Assembly: GCA_012295275.1 (NCBI GenBank)
Contig: CM022669.1
Coordinates: forward strand, 6,330,989 to 6,394,988
Direction of reading: 5' to 3'
Origin: Chrysomallon squamiferum
Taxonomy: Eukaryota > Mollusca > Gastropoda > Neomphalida > Peltospiridae
DNA: 64,000 nt
The position numbers and the translations under genes are program-made. Shown in pieces: positions 39,400 through 53,562 of the stretch (the stretch's first letter is position 1; each line of letters opens with the position of its first letter). The notes under the pieces were generated by a model, which did not search any database, was not told where the DNA came from, and saw nothing but the letters and a program-made list of their open reading frames with translations.

Positions 39400-39435
39400 C
39401 ATGTCGATCAGACTCCCAGTTTGAATCACACAAGT
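39400..39435 (+). mobile_element. tRNA-like SINE fragment
   Basis: CGTTAAGACATGTCGATCAG, then ACTCCCAGTTTGAATCACAC, resembles a D-arm to B-box stretch of a degenerate SINE head. It is short and uncertain. Confidence 0.2.
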
Positions 39436-39818
39436 AATAAGTATTACAATGTCCTTCGGTCTCTGAAATTGATTTACTCGAACAATAGTATTACTTATAG
39501 ACATATGTACTAATTCTGTCTGGGGCGATGCCTTTATCTTCGGGTGCATCGATGTTCCGAGACAACGACCTTGACCTCATTGACCTACTTTATCAGCAAA
39601 TCCATGATTTTACCAAACGACATATTGATAACGACTTTAGCTTTGCGCAAATATAAAAAAGATTATGATCTTGGTGTCGCTATACATATGGACTCTCAAA
39701 CCTTTTTTTGTCTTCAAGATTGTAGGATCGCGTCTCTGTACCGGCCTTGCGCTGATAATATCATTTAAATGTATTTATTTATTAATCATTATTATTAGTA
39801 TTAGTATTATTATTATTG

Positions 39819-39821
<3 letters not shown>

Positions 39822-39881
<60 letters not shown>

Positions 39882-39892
39882 TTATTTAATTA
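39822..39892. repeat. (ATT)n then (TTTA)n
   Basis: About nine ATT units pass into nine TTTA units. Confidence 0.9.
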
Positions 39893-40509
39893 TTGTTATC
39901 TGGTAACTCATTAAATAATGATGAAATAGATATTCTCGCTGCAAACAGATAAAGAAACAGAAATACAGACACACACATATATACACACACACAGACAGAA
40001 ATAATGGAAACATTAAGCTTTATCATGGTGAAGCATCGGAGAACTGCGAAAAAAGAAACCTACAAATAAACAAAACACTTTGCTTATCTTCAAAAACAGA
40101 AAACCCAAAATACCAAAAAGAAAGAAAAAAAAAAAACGAAACCAAAAAGAACCTACCAATATAAATTATTTTAATTTATCTTCACTAACTTCTCGCAAAC
40201 GGTTCTCAGAAATCTTGATGATGTCGTTAACGTGAGTTAGATGTATGCGAGTGTACGACGCAGACAAACTAATTAGAGTAATTAAATGTTTTATTTTTAT
40301 TTAAATTGCACACCATCACTTGTGGTAGATGGTGCTGATGCAGATTAAATTTTAGCGTTTTCACTGCATCAGCAGTGTTTATGTGGATGAAGGACAAATC
40401 TTTTTTTTTTTTTTTTTTTTTTTGACGGATGTGAATAATTAGGTACTAGCCAAATGACTGGCACAGTGCAAAAAACAAATTTCCCAGCGATACTGACAAA
40501 ACAGACTTA

Positions 40510-40644
<135 letters not shown>

Positions 40645-40839
40645 ACAACGGTACCGAATCCGTCTTTTAGCCTCCGTACCAGCGCATCATCTTTAGCATG
40701 GAAGGATCTGTGAGGTCGAAGGTCACGGGACACCCGATCTTTCTGTGACAAGTCGTAGAGAAACATCTCGTCTGTCGTCTCGGTTTTCCGGCTGCGAAGC
40801 TTAGCAGTTGTTTGTCAAGTGGCTGAAAACGAAGCATCT

Positions 40840-40900
40840 ACCTGCGGGTAATCGAGCTCGTGTTGGCACAGAACGAGCAACTTTCTCATTTAGCACGAAC
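40840..40900 (-). mobile_element. tRNA-like SINE fragment
   Basis: The minus strand reads GAAAGTTGCTCGTTCTGTGC, then CAACACGAGCTCGATTACCC, whose end is a B-box-like GCTCGATTACC. No A-box could be assigned. Confidence 0.2.
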
Positions 40901-41202
40901 GACAATCAAGACATGTCTTCTTTGGTAAATTCCACCATCACGCAGCACCAAGCTGGGTCACGTGTCTCCAAACAGCCCGATTCGAACATGTGCGACATTA
41001 ACAAAGAAAGTAGATTTATTTCTAAGCCTGACATGGATACGTAAATTTTTACAAGTAGACTTTTGTGACATTCAAGCATCACGTTGCTGAAAGAAAAAAA
41101 AAAAAAAGAAGAAATGATGAAAATCTGACGAAAGCTTTTCTGTGCTTTAATTAGGTTCAGATTTTTTTTTGCATGTATTCTTTTTCTTTTTTTATTTCTC
41201 CG

Positions 41203-41234
<32 letters not shown>

Positions 41235-43102
41235 GTTATTGCTATTGCTGGTGTTGTTGTTGTCGTCGTCATCGTTGTTGTTGTTTTTGCTTAATGTCGA
41301 TCTTATTTGCATTTTAAACATTTTCTTCTTACAATTTCTTTTACACATTTAGTGGTTTATCATATTTTAAGCCAAAAATAATTGAAAACCTAAAAATCAG
41401 TTATTTTTTATCTGAAATTATGCAAACAAAACTATAAAATTTACATTAATAAATAAAATTTAAATAAAATTATTGTATTATTATTATTACTATTAAGGTC
41501 GAATGCTTTATTCGCCTAAGTTAAACAATAAAACGAGAAAAGTTCGTTGAATATGAAGAAGACTCTTCTGTCAAAACAACCTCACTGTTGTCTTACTGAC
41601 TTACCCACTACGACTGTCTAGGTTCTGAAACGTCCATCCTGGACAACACAAATCTTTCAGAATCTTTCTTTACACTGTAAGTCGAGTTTACAAAATACGT
41701 CGCTTTAATAAAAAAATTTAAATATGAAGTTAAGTAAAGCATGACACTCTCCTTTGTTATACTGCTGAGCAGACTGCATCCATGCATGCATACATAAAAA
41801 CATACCTATTTACATACAGACGCACATACATACATATGAAGGTACGTATACACATACCTGCATACATAGATACATACATATTTACATACATGAATACACG
41901 ATGCACATTTGCACATATGAATATATATTTATACACAGATACACAAACCACACACGATATATATATATAATTCAAAAATAAAGAAAAAACATCAGTTAAA
42001 CAGGAAAATATGGACTAGATCTATGAATATTCACAGTTTAATATATCTTTCTTTTTTAATTCGTTTATCGAACACTAATCTTTTAGTTTTCTTGTTGTTC
42101 TTTTTCTTCCTCTTCTTCTTTTTTTTTTTTCCTGTAACGTATTTTTTTTTTTTTTTTTTTGTACGCCTCACGTGAGCGGCAAAAAGGCATAAACTTGGCT
42201 GATACTGTGTTGAAAAGAACATACAACATTTGTGCAGTAAAACACGTAAACTCCGCAATTACGTGCCTTGTTACGAGGCATTTCGATCCTCTTGTTATTC
42301 AAACAGACTGTTAATCTGCGCAGATAAGAGAGAACTGTAATATATCGTCCAATACATTTACTTTTTTTAGCGAATCAAACAAGCGAGATAACTGCATAAT
42401 GTGCAGATAAAGGTGCATTCATACCAAGCGAATGATTTAAACCTTTGGGACTAGCATTCTTGTATTTTACTGGTAAAAAAATTAAAAAAAAAAATAATAG
42501 TAATAAATGAAAAAAACTTAGTAAATGAAAAAATAAATACGTATGTATGTAAGGTGTTAGGTAGGTAGGTAGGTAGGTAAGAAGATAGACAGGTAGTAAA
42601 TACGTATATAAGAATATATATAAGTAAGTCATTGAGTCATTAAGTCAGTAAGTAAGTAAATAACAACACAAACAAAACATACAATAAAACTTTTTAATTA
42701 TTCAAAGTTTTTAGAGTAAATCTGCTACAGTTAGTACATTCGTTAATAATTAACAAACATATTAACTGAGTCCAAATTGTTACCAGTTACAAAATGTATC
42801 ATTTCCAGAATATACGTCTTCAGTTTGAAAATGATATTCAGAGGTGTACATGGTGTGTTTTGCACATAGATTTTCACGTTAACTCCAAAATTTTGATACT
42901 ATCAAGTACTGCAAATGTCGAACATGAGAATAAAGGATTTGAATTTGATAAAATTCTAAAACTGTAGTGTAGGTTTTTAAACGATCTTAGGAGCAATAAA
43001 AATAACAAAAGAACGTTATATATCTTTAATTTTTAATTAAATCTGAACATTTCCAGTGTCTATTGTTACTTACTACACTATACTAAAATTCGTTCCTCAG
43101 TT

Positions 43103-43142
<40 letters not shown>

Positions 43143-45130
43143 TTTTTTATTTCAGACCTTAAAGAAAAACATGCGACTGAATACCGCATTATGTACAAAC
43201 ATCTCGAGTGGTTTCTGGCATGTTTTATGTTTCACGTCTGCTATTCAAACTGGGCAAATTCGATTACGATTGACGCGCATGGTTGAGACAGGGGCGTATC
43301 CAGAAACAGATCGACGTCACTGAAAGGTATGAACTTTCATGTTGAACTCAGTTGAGTAATATGGCAGTAAAAAAAAAAAAAAAAAAAAAAAATTCTTCTT
43401 CTAGAAAGCGCACGCCATATTCGACACCCACAAGATTCGCGCACATGAATTCTTTTTCTTTCTTGTCTTTTATTATTTTTTATTTTTTATTTTTAATATG
43501 AAGAAGAAGAAGAAGAAGAAGAAGAAAAAGCAGAAAAGGTTTACTGACATACAGCAGACGAAAACGCCTACCACTAGAGGTCGCTCGCATAACACAGTAC
43601 TTGAGCAGTTAAGACGCTTTGCAGTTTCTGTAATAACGAATTAGAAGTTTGAAAACACAATTATAGTCTTTATTTGGAGCCGTTCCACACTAAACAAAGA
43701 TAGAGAGCAAAAAAAAAAAAAAACTATTATTCTCATTTTTCTGCCTTATTAAAAATACTTATTACAGCGTTGTAGCAAACTTACAAAGCTTATTTCTTCT
43801 TGCTTTGTGTCTTTTCAGGCATATTGAGGGGGGTAAAAAGCTTTTGGGCCGCTTAAAATATATTTCGTTTTGTAATTACCTCCCCTTGTTGCTTTTTAAA
43901 TTCTTTATTTCTTTCTCTCGCGGTAAGGCTGTTTTTGTAACCTCCCACCGCATGTCAAAAAACGCGCGGTATTATTGACGTCTGGTCCGCGCTTATTTCG
44001 GCGGGATGTACCCTGCAACAATAAACAAGAAAAAAAGCTGAAGGACTCTTAAAACTTGACAGCATTGTGGCCAATTGTAGCAGATATTTCTGAATTCCTG
44101 TCCGAGTCCGGCTCTGAGCGACAAAGTCAACATACTTCTTTATGGTCGGCTCCGACAGGTCTGGGTACATCTAGGAGCGAAATGATCTTATTGTCACCCT
44201 GCCTGATTAGCGCCGAGGGTGGGACAAAGCCCGGATACAATGAAGACACGCAGAGGCCCTTTCGAGGTGAAGAATTTTTTTGGAGAGAAAAACAAATGAT
44301 AAAAAGAAAAAACAAAAATGAAAAAGAAAAATTTGTGCAGATCTTTCTTAATGATGGAAAGATTATTGTATATAGAAATTGTGTTCATGAGAAATGAAAT
44401 TTATCTGTAAATTATAACTTGTGCAAAAGAAAGCTTTCTTTAATCTTCTCTCGCTTTCTCTCTCTTTTATTTATTTATTTGTTGTTGTTGGATGTTTTTT
44501 TTTTTTTAATTTCATTTTAATTGAATTTTTCTTTCTTTTTTTTCTTTCTTTCTTAATATTATTCTAGTTAAATGTTGTTGTGTTGTTTGATGTTGTTTTG
44601 TTTTGTTTTTTTTTTTTCTTTCTTTTTTTATTTATATACTTATTTGAACTCTGGATTTTATAAACTGAGAAAGGCATAAAAAAAATGAAATTTAAACGTA
44701 ATACCATCACAGACAAAAGAAGAAAAAAAATAAGACTAACACCAATAATAATTACAGTAATGATAAATATGTGTATTTCTTAAACAGTTCAAAAGTGACA
44801 AAAAAGCAGAATACAAACACATACTCACACACACACGTACATAAAGCATTGTATGTAAATGAATGTATTTATACGTACATACACATACGTTATACCACAC
44901 ATAAATAGTGCTACACCTATATACACACAATTCACGTTAGCACGCATACATAATACTTACGCTCACACACACACTGACGCACCCATACTATACATCCATT
45001 ATACAAAATCAATATACACTGCGAACCACAGTACTTATTTTTCTATTTTACCAACTCCACATCCCATAACAGGCCCCGCCACCCGAGATAGTTGTTCTCC
45101 GTGCAGCAATAGAGTTTATCGCTATTCGTG

Positions 45131-45319
45131 CCTATGGCGTCAAAAAGATCCTTGTATTTTGTTCGCGTTTTATTGGATCACTTAAGCACGTCAGATTTCA
45201 TAGTGGCGTATCTCTTGATAAGTTGCACTGCAGTGCAGGGATTAGTGAAATCTGGCGAGGATATTGGCAAAGATCTTTCTACACCACAAGCTCGTTGTTA
45301 TACCCCGAGTAAATCATAA
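45131..45319 (+). CDS. Small unrecognised ORF
   Basis: An ATG-started frame of about 62 codons begins MASKRSLYFVRVLLDHLSTS and ends TPQARCYTPSKS then TAA. It has non-repetitive composition with a short hydrophobic stretch (FIVAYLLIS), standing in otherwise low-complexity DNA. No family recognised, no splice partners identified; it may well be chance. Confidence 0.15.
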   Translation, partial: PMASKRSLYFVRVLLDHLSTSDFIVAYLLISCTAVQGLVKSGEDIGKDLSTPQARCYTPSKS

Positions 45320-45438
45320 AGTTATTGTTAATATTAAAACATTTTTATTACAGGTCACTTTTTAGTCATGGGGCATGGGTAGTCGTGCGAAATGTACAAT
45401 AGAAAAAAAAAAAAAAAAAAAAGAATAAAAAAAGAAAT

Positions 45439-45538
<100 letters not shown>

Positions 45539-45876
45539 GAATAAAATTTATTGTGCGAGTGTGATTAATTATGATAATTGTATAATAATTATTCTGGTTG
45601 ATTCTGTCGATGTCCTGAAAAGAAATATTATTGGGGTGTTTATATAATTGCTCTGTGTGTGTTTTGTTTATTTATTTATTTATTTATTTATTTTCAATGA
45701 AGAGAAAAGGTTTATGATGTGTATTATATGCTTACCACAGATATTCAAAGTGCTGTTAATTAATTAAATGTCATTGTTCAACGCTTTTTTTGACAGAATA
45801 GGATTTAAATGGAAACATCAAAAATCATTACTTATGAGCCATCCTGTATTCTGTAATCTTAAATAACGAAGTAGGT

Positions 45877-45898
45877 GGAGGGAGGGAGGGAGGGAGGG

Positions 45899-45984
<86 letters not shown>
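45877..45984. repeat. (GGAG)n then (GA)n
   Basis: Several GGAG units lead into about 42 GA units. Confidence 0.95.
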
Positions 45985-45987
<3 letters not shown>

Positions 45988-46458
45988 AAATGCTATTTCA
46001 ATCTTTCCTTTGTGTGATATTACTTGTATCTCAAACCAACACAGTACCCATGCGAAGGACTCTGCCCTTTAACTCCGGTTCCATCAAACGACGTTATTTC
46101 ACGTTCACGGTAACTTCTGAGAAAATTCCAATATTTGCAAAATGTCGAGCACTAATTAGGGTTATCTAATTCCTGTACACTCTTTGTAGAAGGTAAATTT
46201 TTCAAAGTAATGAAATCGCCGAGGGAGGGCACAGACCAAAGAATCTAGACGTTTATCTTGTTGTTTCAACAAAAGATTTGATCAAGACACACTTGCGTTG
46301 TAACATGCACACAAGATGTAAAGAAACAAAAGGAAAGAATAAATTGATGTAAGACTTTCACCATCTTTTCGGAAGTTTGCTACAAACTTCGGCTGCATTG
46401 TACTGACAAAAACCGGTTTCAGACGAACTATATACAGCGCAGCGTCTGAACAAAGTTA

Positions 46459-46641
46459 TTACGTCATAAATTGTAATCATAACGTCATCCGGTCAAGGGG
46501 AGGCGTAGTGGGATTGGTACGGTGGCGGATTTCGGCTGGGGATCATAAGGAAGGGTGGGTCTCCGTCAAGGCGGACTGACTCAGAGACAATACTAATGAC
46601 GTCAATAAAGAATCCCGGATTCACAGGGGGCCTTATAAAGG
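46459..46641 (+). promoter_or_regulatory. Possible promoter: CRE half-sites, AP-1, CRE and TATA
   Basis: In order on the plus strand: TTACGTCAT (46459-46467), TAACGTCAT (46480-46488), AP-1 site TGACTCA (46577-46583), full CRE TGACGTCA (46597-46604), and TATAAAG (46634-46640) inside CCTTATAAAGG. The spacing from CRE to TATA of about 30 bp is typical of cAMP- or stress-inducible promoters. No coding exon is recognised downstream, so a noncoding transcript or a distant first coding exon would be needed. Confidence 0.35.
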
Positions 46642-46893
46642 TTAACAAGACCGTGTTTTAATGATCATCACTAAATGCAAGGGACACCTCTCAAGCGACC
46701 CCTAAGGTCGTTCACACGTTATAAATCTGCTAAAACTCACAGTTACTCCGATTATTATGTACCAGAAGCAATTTCTGCTTCACTTAATCAGTGGAAATGG
46801 ATTGGGCGTCCATCTTGAATTGCTTTTCTTATTGTTAGTCCTCTTTAAGCTTCTAATTCAGTTAATGGCCATGCGACGTTTCGCTAGTGTCAT

Positions 46894-46985
46894 AAAAAAA
46901 TATTTGATTTCCTTTTTCTTTCTTTCTTCATCTTCTTTCTTTTTCTTTCTCTTTATTCTTTCTTCTTTTGTTTTCTTTTTTCTTT
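46894..46985. repeat. Pyrimidine-rich direct duplication, copy 1
   Basis: This roughly 90-bp stretch starting AAAATATTTGATTTC is repeated with few changes at 47382-47478, about 490 bp away. The long identical order of C and T interruptions shows duplication rather than independent simple-sequence growth. Confidence 0.75.
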
Positions 46986-47381
46986 CGATTCTCTTTTTTC
47001 AAATTGCATTTAATACAACATTTTATTTTTAAAAGATTTTTTCTTTAATAGCATCTAAAACTTTTGAAATAAAAATAAGCCGTTAGGATAAAATAATAAG
47101 ATTTGAAAAAATAAATCTAAAAACGCTTTTCTAAAACTAAATTATAGTCAACCGCTTAATTTTAGACTTTGAAAAAAAGATAACATAAAACAGTATTTTA
47201 TATGGATGCTTTTTTTTTAATATATTATATTTGTTTCTAAAACAAAACATTTTTTTTTTTCACAAAAAGTAGCAAAATCAGGCTTTCTCTCAAGTATCCA
47301 TTTGACTAAACTTTCCACTCCTGCCAAACTCTGTGCACGTGCAACATATTAAAAATCTTTGTATTTGCTTTTCTTTCCATA

Positions 47382-47478
47382 GAAAATATTTAATTTCTTA
47401 TTTCTTTCTTTCTTCGTCTTCTTTCTTTTTCTTTTTCTTTCTCTTTATTCTGTCTTCTTTTGTTTTCTTTTTTTTTTA
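47382..47478. repeat. Pyrimidine-rich direct duplication, copy 2
   Basis: It matches 46894-46985 and carries a short extra TTTTTC stretch relative to it. A TA tract follows at 47485-47497. Confidence 0.75.
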
Positions 47479-47913
47479 TATGTATATATATATATATAAT
47501 TTTGTTTTTCTTTTATATATATATATTGATACTAATCGGTAAAAGAAGTACACAATGACTGCACCGGGTTTCTTTTCTAGTAGTATCTTATCTTTACACA
47601 CATAAAACTATCAAATATAAATGGTTTATAGCGTTTTCAGTCAGATTCGTTCGTTAATTCATTATTTTTCATCGAGTGGTAAAACTCGTAATAAATAAAT
47701 GTTATGATGTGAAATATTTCAGTTAATTAGGTCCATATACATAAACTTGTGACGTAACGAAGCTCATAACGCTGTGACATAATCAAACATGTTAACTGTG
47801 AAGTGGCTGCACTCGTAAATTTTACGTAGTCAGTACAACAGTAATTCAGTCTGCTGGAATGTTTTAATGTGTGTTGCAAGATCTCTCGGATTTCGTTTAT
47901 ATTTTTTATATAA

Positions 47914-48023
<110 letters not shown>

Positions 48024-48431
48024 TCACTGTATTCTGTATTTGTCTATCTATTTATTTACTTATCTATCTATCCATATATTTATCTATGTATCTGTCTGTC
48101 TATCTATCTATATACAAAATCGTTTTGTTTGTATCTCTGTCTTTCCATCAATTTACCTACCTCTCAGTCAATAAACTTATCTCAAATCAATCAGTCTGTG
48201 CATCTCTCTGCCTAAATCAGTCTTTTGTATCATATCCATAGCAATCGATCTATATTTACAGTTATTTCTGTGCCACTGCACGTGAACGCTGTGCACAAGT
48301 TTCACACTCAAACCCACCCCCAACCCCCCGCGGGCAACGGCATGTGGTGACCACGTGTTGAGATGCAGGTGTTTTCCGCTGTTTTAATAAAGGGAAGTTT
48401 TAATCAGTGTTAGCGAGGCGCTGAACCTACA

Positions 48432-48434
<3 letters not shown>

Positions 48435-48476
<42 letters not shown>
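48435..48476. repeat. (GT)n microsatellite
   Basis: About 21 GT units. Confidence 0.95.
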
Positions 48477-48478
<2 letters not shown>

Positions 48479-48632
48479 TGTGATTAAACACGGGGCGTGC
48501 AGGACACACACGTGTGCGCCGTTTCCTCTTCCATGACTGTTTGCGTGCACGTGTTGGATGGGTGGAAGGAGAGTTGATGAGAAACGAGATAGGAAATGTG
48601 TTTGTCCTCCAAAATATGTGTGTGTGTGGGTG

Positions 48633-48634
<2 letters not shown>

Positions 48635-48664
<30 letters not shown>

Positions 48665-48687
48665 TGTATGTATGTATGTATGTATGT
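48635..48687. repeat. (GTAT)n microsatellite
   Basis: About 12 GTAT units; TA runs follow at 48801-48826 and 48890-48921. Confidence 0.95.
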
Positions 48688-48792
48688 ATATGTGTTTATC
48701 GTATGTTTGTATGTGTGTGTCTGTGCATGCGTGTATGTCTGGATGTGCGTGTGTATATTGTCTGTGCATGTTTACTTATTTTTCTGTGTATG

Positions 48793-48826
<34 letters not shown>

Positions 48827-48887
48827 TGTATGGATGTCTGTATGTTATTGTATTGCTCTGTTTTGTGTCTGTGTCTGTATTATGTAC

Positions 48888-48924
<37 letters not shown>

Positions 48925-49238
48925 TATGTTTGTCTTTTTAAATTAATTTTTAAGAAATAATCTCCTGCATTTGATTTTCTTAATTATGATCCTCCATCCT
49001 ATGTAAACACATAGAATCGTAGTTTTAAAATATGCTGAGTTCATCGATACATAAATAATTTCATTCCACTTTACGAGGAAAGAAATATTAATAACACAAC
49101 ACGATACATTTAATCTCTGATCATCGGGGAAACTAAAAATAATATCAGAAATGCAAGATGAAAAAACGCCATTCTCGGAGCAGAGCTAACTCTTTGAACG
49201 CGAGGCAAAGTCAACAAAAACAATCTAAAATTCCGGTC

Positions 49239-49276
49239 GCCGCCATATTGCGTATTCTACGATTACGTTACGTCAC
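49239..49276. promoter_or_regulatory. YY1-like site next to a CRE half-site
   Basis: GCCGCCATATTG (49239-49250) resembles the YY1 core, and TTACGTCAC follows at 49268-49276 in a locally CpG-rich patch. This combination is common at housekeeping promoters, but nothing else supports a start site here. Confidence 0.2.
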
Positions 49277-50495
49277 GCGTAAGGCGCTGGTACGAATCGT
49301 TAATACGATACGCTGATGCGAATCGCAGAAAAATGAGAGGATCGCGTTACGTTTTAATGTGTTGACGTTTCCCCCAGCGCGAGAAGGAAAAACAAGCTGC
49401 GGCGAAAGCCAGACCATGAGTTATCGCAAATGTCACATTAGTTCCATGAAAAGCGGATTGCACCTCGCCAGATATGAGATATCTGGAGGGTAAATACAAC
49501 AGAAAACGGGAGTGCGCCGCTGCAATGCAACTTAAGAAATTTAAAAACAAAAAAAAACAAAACAAACAAACAAAAAAAAGAAAGAAAGAAATTTTCTTTT
49601 CGGCATTCGAAAATCATAATACAGGAAACTTTGCCAGAAGATTTCGGAAATGACCGGTAGAATTCTCCACTGGCGGCATTTTTGAAATAATAATCGACGT
49701 TTTCCGTTCGTCAATATCCGGAAATGATCGGCAAGTGTCGTTGATTTTCGTATCATAATGTTAAGTTCATGTTGTAATGTAAAAAATGAGCGGAAACGGA
49801 TTTCAGAAATTGTAACTCTAGCTGTTAAGTCAGGTTCTACTGCTATAACGATTTGAAGATGTGAATTCATTTATTAGATTCTTATAATTATTATTAATCA
49901 TTAATCATTTTATTTGTTGGTTTACTGATAAATGTAACAGTAGTTATTGTTGCTGTTGTTGTTGTTGTTGACGATGATAATAATGATTCCTTTTTTATTT
50001 TTTGTTCTTGTATGATGATAATGCTAACTACTACTATTTCTATTACTACTATTACTACTACTACTATTTTTTTTATTATTATTATAACCTTTTTATCATT
50101 TTACAGTACATTCATGACACAGAAATTAACATCAACATACGTGCATTACGAACATACAGTTTGAGTGCCAAAAAAAGTAAATTTTTGGAAGAACAATTTT
50201 TGTTTACCCACGTGTACTCGGAGACGATGCAAAAGAATTTTTCTGTTAACAGAAATGAGCTGGATCGCAGCTGCGAAAGACGAGAAATGTTTTCATTGAA
50301 ACCGTTAGACCGTTTTCTCTGGCGGCCATGTTTTGGCAGTTGGGCGTGTTACCCGCGCGCTGTTTAGCGGAACAACAAACACTGGAAAGGTGCAGTGTAC
50401 CGCAGGCCGGTCGAGTGGCGCGCCATGTTCTCATTCTTACGTACTGGCAGAATGATTTTACTGTAATTTTGTTCTTGGTTTTTTTATATTTATTT

Positions 50496-50497
<2 letters not shown>

Positions 50498-50542
<45 letters not shown>

Positions 50543-50643
50543 TTATTTATTTATTTATTTTTTTTTTTTTTTTTTTTTTTTTTTTATTTTTTTTTTTTTT
50601 TTATTTTTTTTTTATTTATTTTTTTTTTTTTTTTATTATTTTA

Positions 50644-50680
<37 letters not shown>

Positions 50681-50702
50681 TTTTTTTTTTTTTTTTTTTT
50701 TT
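50498..50702. repeat. T-rich low-complexity tract, about 200 bp
   Basis: Poly-T broken only by A and short ATT repeats (50635-50680). The length is likely unreliable in any assembly. Confidence 0.95.
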
Positions 50703-51164
50703 CCAGATTCTTAAGATGACGTCATACTTAGCGGATTATAGATTTCTTGTGTTTAACTCTAGTATATCGATTTATTTTCGTGTGTGAATTTTTCGTTTAA
50801 TAATACCATTAAAACATATTCATTTATTTTTCTGTCATGTCATTTTTAATATTAAAACTTTTATTTTTGCTGTTGTTGTTGCTGCTGCTGCTGCTGCTGT
50901 TTAACGCCGCTTATATAATATTTTTATTTATTTATTTTTTCTTCTACTTTTTGTATCATGGACTACAGCGTGCGAATTGCTTAATACGGCAAGCAAGTTG
51001 TTATCTACTGGATTACTTTAGGTAACTGACGTAACAACATTCTTCATGGGAATTCAGCTAAAATAAATAAATAAATAAAAACTGTAGAAAACGCTGAAAG
51101 AGAGAGATAGAGAATATCAAAGAACATTAAAAGGCAGTAAAAACTAAATAAATAAAGCGAATCG

Positions 51165-51310
51165 AAAGAAAAAAGAAAGAAAAGAAAAAAGTAAATAAAC
51201 AAGAAAGGAAAGAAAAGAAAAGAAAAGAAAAAAGTAAATAAACAAGAAATAAAGAAAAAAAATAAACAAGAAATAAAGAAAAAAAAATAAACAAGAAAGA
51301 AAGAAAAAAA
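51165..51310. repeat. A-rich tandem repeat with ATAAACAAGAAA core
   Basis: Purine-rich units containing AAATAAACAAGAAA recur four times, separated by AAAGAAAA runs of variable length. Confidence 0.7.
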
Positions 51311-52180
51311 CATCACGAAAAGACATTAATTTTTAACATTAACAATCTCTTACACCTTTTTCGAGACATTAATACCGTATACGTAACTACTGATTTATAC
51401 GGATGGCCGATTGGACCATAATTACACTGTATAATCACGCCCAAGTTGACTGAAATCGGAGAGTGGGTATATCCTTCTTGTACAAGCCATAAATCGTAAA
51501 CTTATACCCGAAGCATTCGAGGCGAAACTTTTCATGCATTAAAATATCAACCGTATTAAAGGATACGGTAATTCTAGTTGACAATTTTTTTTTTTTTTTA
51601 TTAGACATTCGTGTGTGAAATAATGTTCTTATTCCTTTCCTGCTTTAAATCTGAAACGTAAAAAAAAAAAGTTATCTTTATATATATATATATATATATA
51701 TATATCTTGTTTTTTCTTTTTTTCCTTTTTCTTCTTAAATTTTTTTTTTTTTTTTTTTTGGAGCAATGTGCCACGCCTTATTTTGTTTATTGCAAATGGT
51801 GGGTGTCGGATTGCGCCTGCATATTAATTACTTATTTTGATGTTTGGGCTTTACGTGAATTAAATTCTAGCCACGTTCATTTCACGCGATTAAATACGAT
51901 TGCGTGTTGCACGTTAATAAAGAATACAGCGACATCGTGTCGCGCGGTGCAAGTCGGTGTGGTGGGGGTCACTCAAACAAACAAGTCGTTGTCGACGTCC
52001 CGCCATTGTACCAAGTCGCGTCCCCTTCATCTGAATTCACTGTACTTGTGGATAGTGTATAAAATTTACATTAGTGTTCTTTTTCTTTTTCTCTTTTTTT
52101 TTTTTTTTTTTTTATACGGGAAATTGTTGTTGCTTTTTATTTTGTTTTCCCCTGCTGGATTTTGATCATTTTAATTTATA

Positions 52181-52246
<66 letters not shown>

Positions 52247-52290
52247 ATTATTGTTATTGTTACTGTTATTGTTGATGTTGTTGTTGTTAT
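52181..52290. repeat. (ATT)n then (GTT)n
   Basis: ATT units pass into GTT units with ATT/ACT variants. Confidence 0.95.
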
Positions 52291-53562
52291 TATCTGAAGT
52301 GAATTTCGGTGCTATTTTGTTGTTACTCTTATTTTTTGTTGATTATTTTGATATCGTGTATTTATATATATATCGATAGGCAAAAAAACCCATAAACTCA
52401 GACATACACGCACACATACAAACACAGACAAACACACACATACACACACACGTACAGATATGCATTCAAAAATCACACACATGTTTGCACACAAACAAGC
52501 GCCCCCTCACATACATTTAGGTGCATATGCAGCACATGTGCAACGTACCCACAAATACACATTACCTCAGTTATTGTTAATTCATCCAGGCTTTGCACAA
52601 TGGAATGTCAGAGGTCACGGGAAGACAGATTTATTTTGCAATCTATACAGTCTCTGTCAGTAATCTGTTAAATTGATCCAACAACGGTTTATTGTTAATC
52701 TCTAATGTCGCGCTGGTTAAGCCATATATCCCTTGAGACTCGTAACTGCCTGGATCTTGTCCCGTGTTCCCTTCTTTTTAGATTTTCATTTGCAAAGCCT
52801 GCACAGTCGAAATTCTTTTCTAGCCAGCTAACATACTAACTAACACACTAACACTTGCACTGGCTTGAAAACTCGGGTTCTAAGATCACACGTCTAAAAA
52901 ATATATATATATATATATATATGAATCTTTAATACAACTGATTTTAAATAGTTGATGTATTTATTAATATTATTATATATGACAGAATAGACACTGTGTT
53001 TTGTAGACATCTTGGGTTAAAAGATTATCTGTTGAAAGCTTATCAACTTGAATCGCTGTTAATGAATTAGGCTCATTTGAAATGGCTGGTTTCGGAAACG
53101 TACGCTAATTTCAAACAGTTAATTTTTATTTCCTTCATAGAAGATAACAAACACATAATCATTAAGTGTTGGGTACACACGTAACCATTCTTCTGGATAG
53201 TGAGTTCAGTGAAGGCGTGCCTGAACCTATATCTTAACGTAAGCATATTTTAAATTGTTATCTGAATTAACACCTGCGGATGTGGTTGTATATAAAATAT
53301 AAGTAGCTTTTCTTAATAAATAATTAATTTTTATTTTTTTTTTTTTTTTTTTTTTTTGATCAGCTGTTTTCTTCTCAATGGAATTATTATCAGTCTTGAT
53401 CACAGCTTGGTTTTAAAGAAAATGAAAGAAAAAAACCCGGCTCTAACAGAGACAAAGGTGCCAAAATTCTGATAAAAAACAGAGTGAAAATGTTGAAATA
53501 AAGAACGTAAATAACGTAAGAGATTGACAGTGCATGTTAGGAGGGTGATCTGTTATGACTAC

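Noticed and set aside
49541-49870. A 109-codon minus-strand frame
   Set aside because: No recognised motif, ends in a poly-Phe artefact; likely chance.
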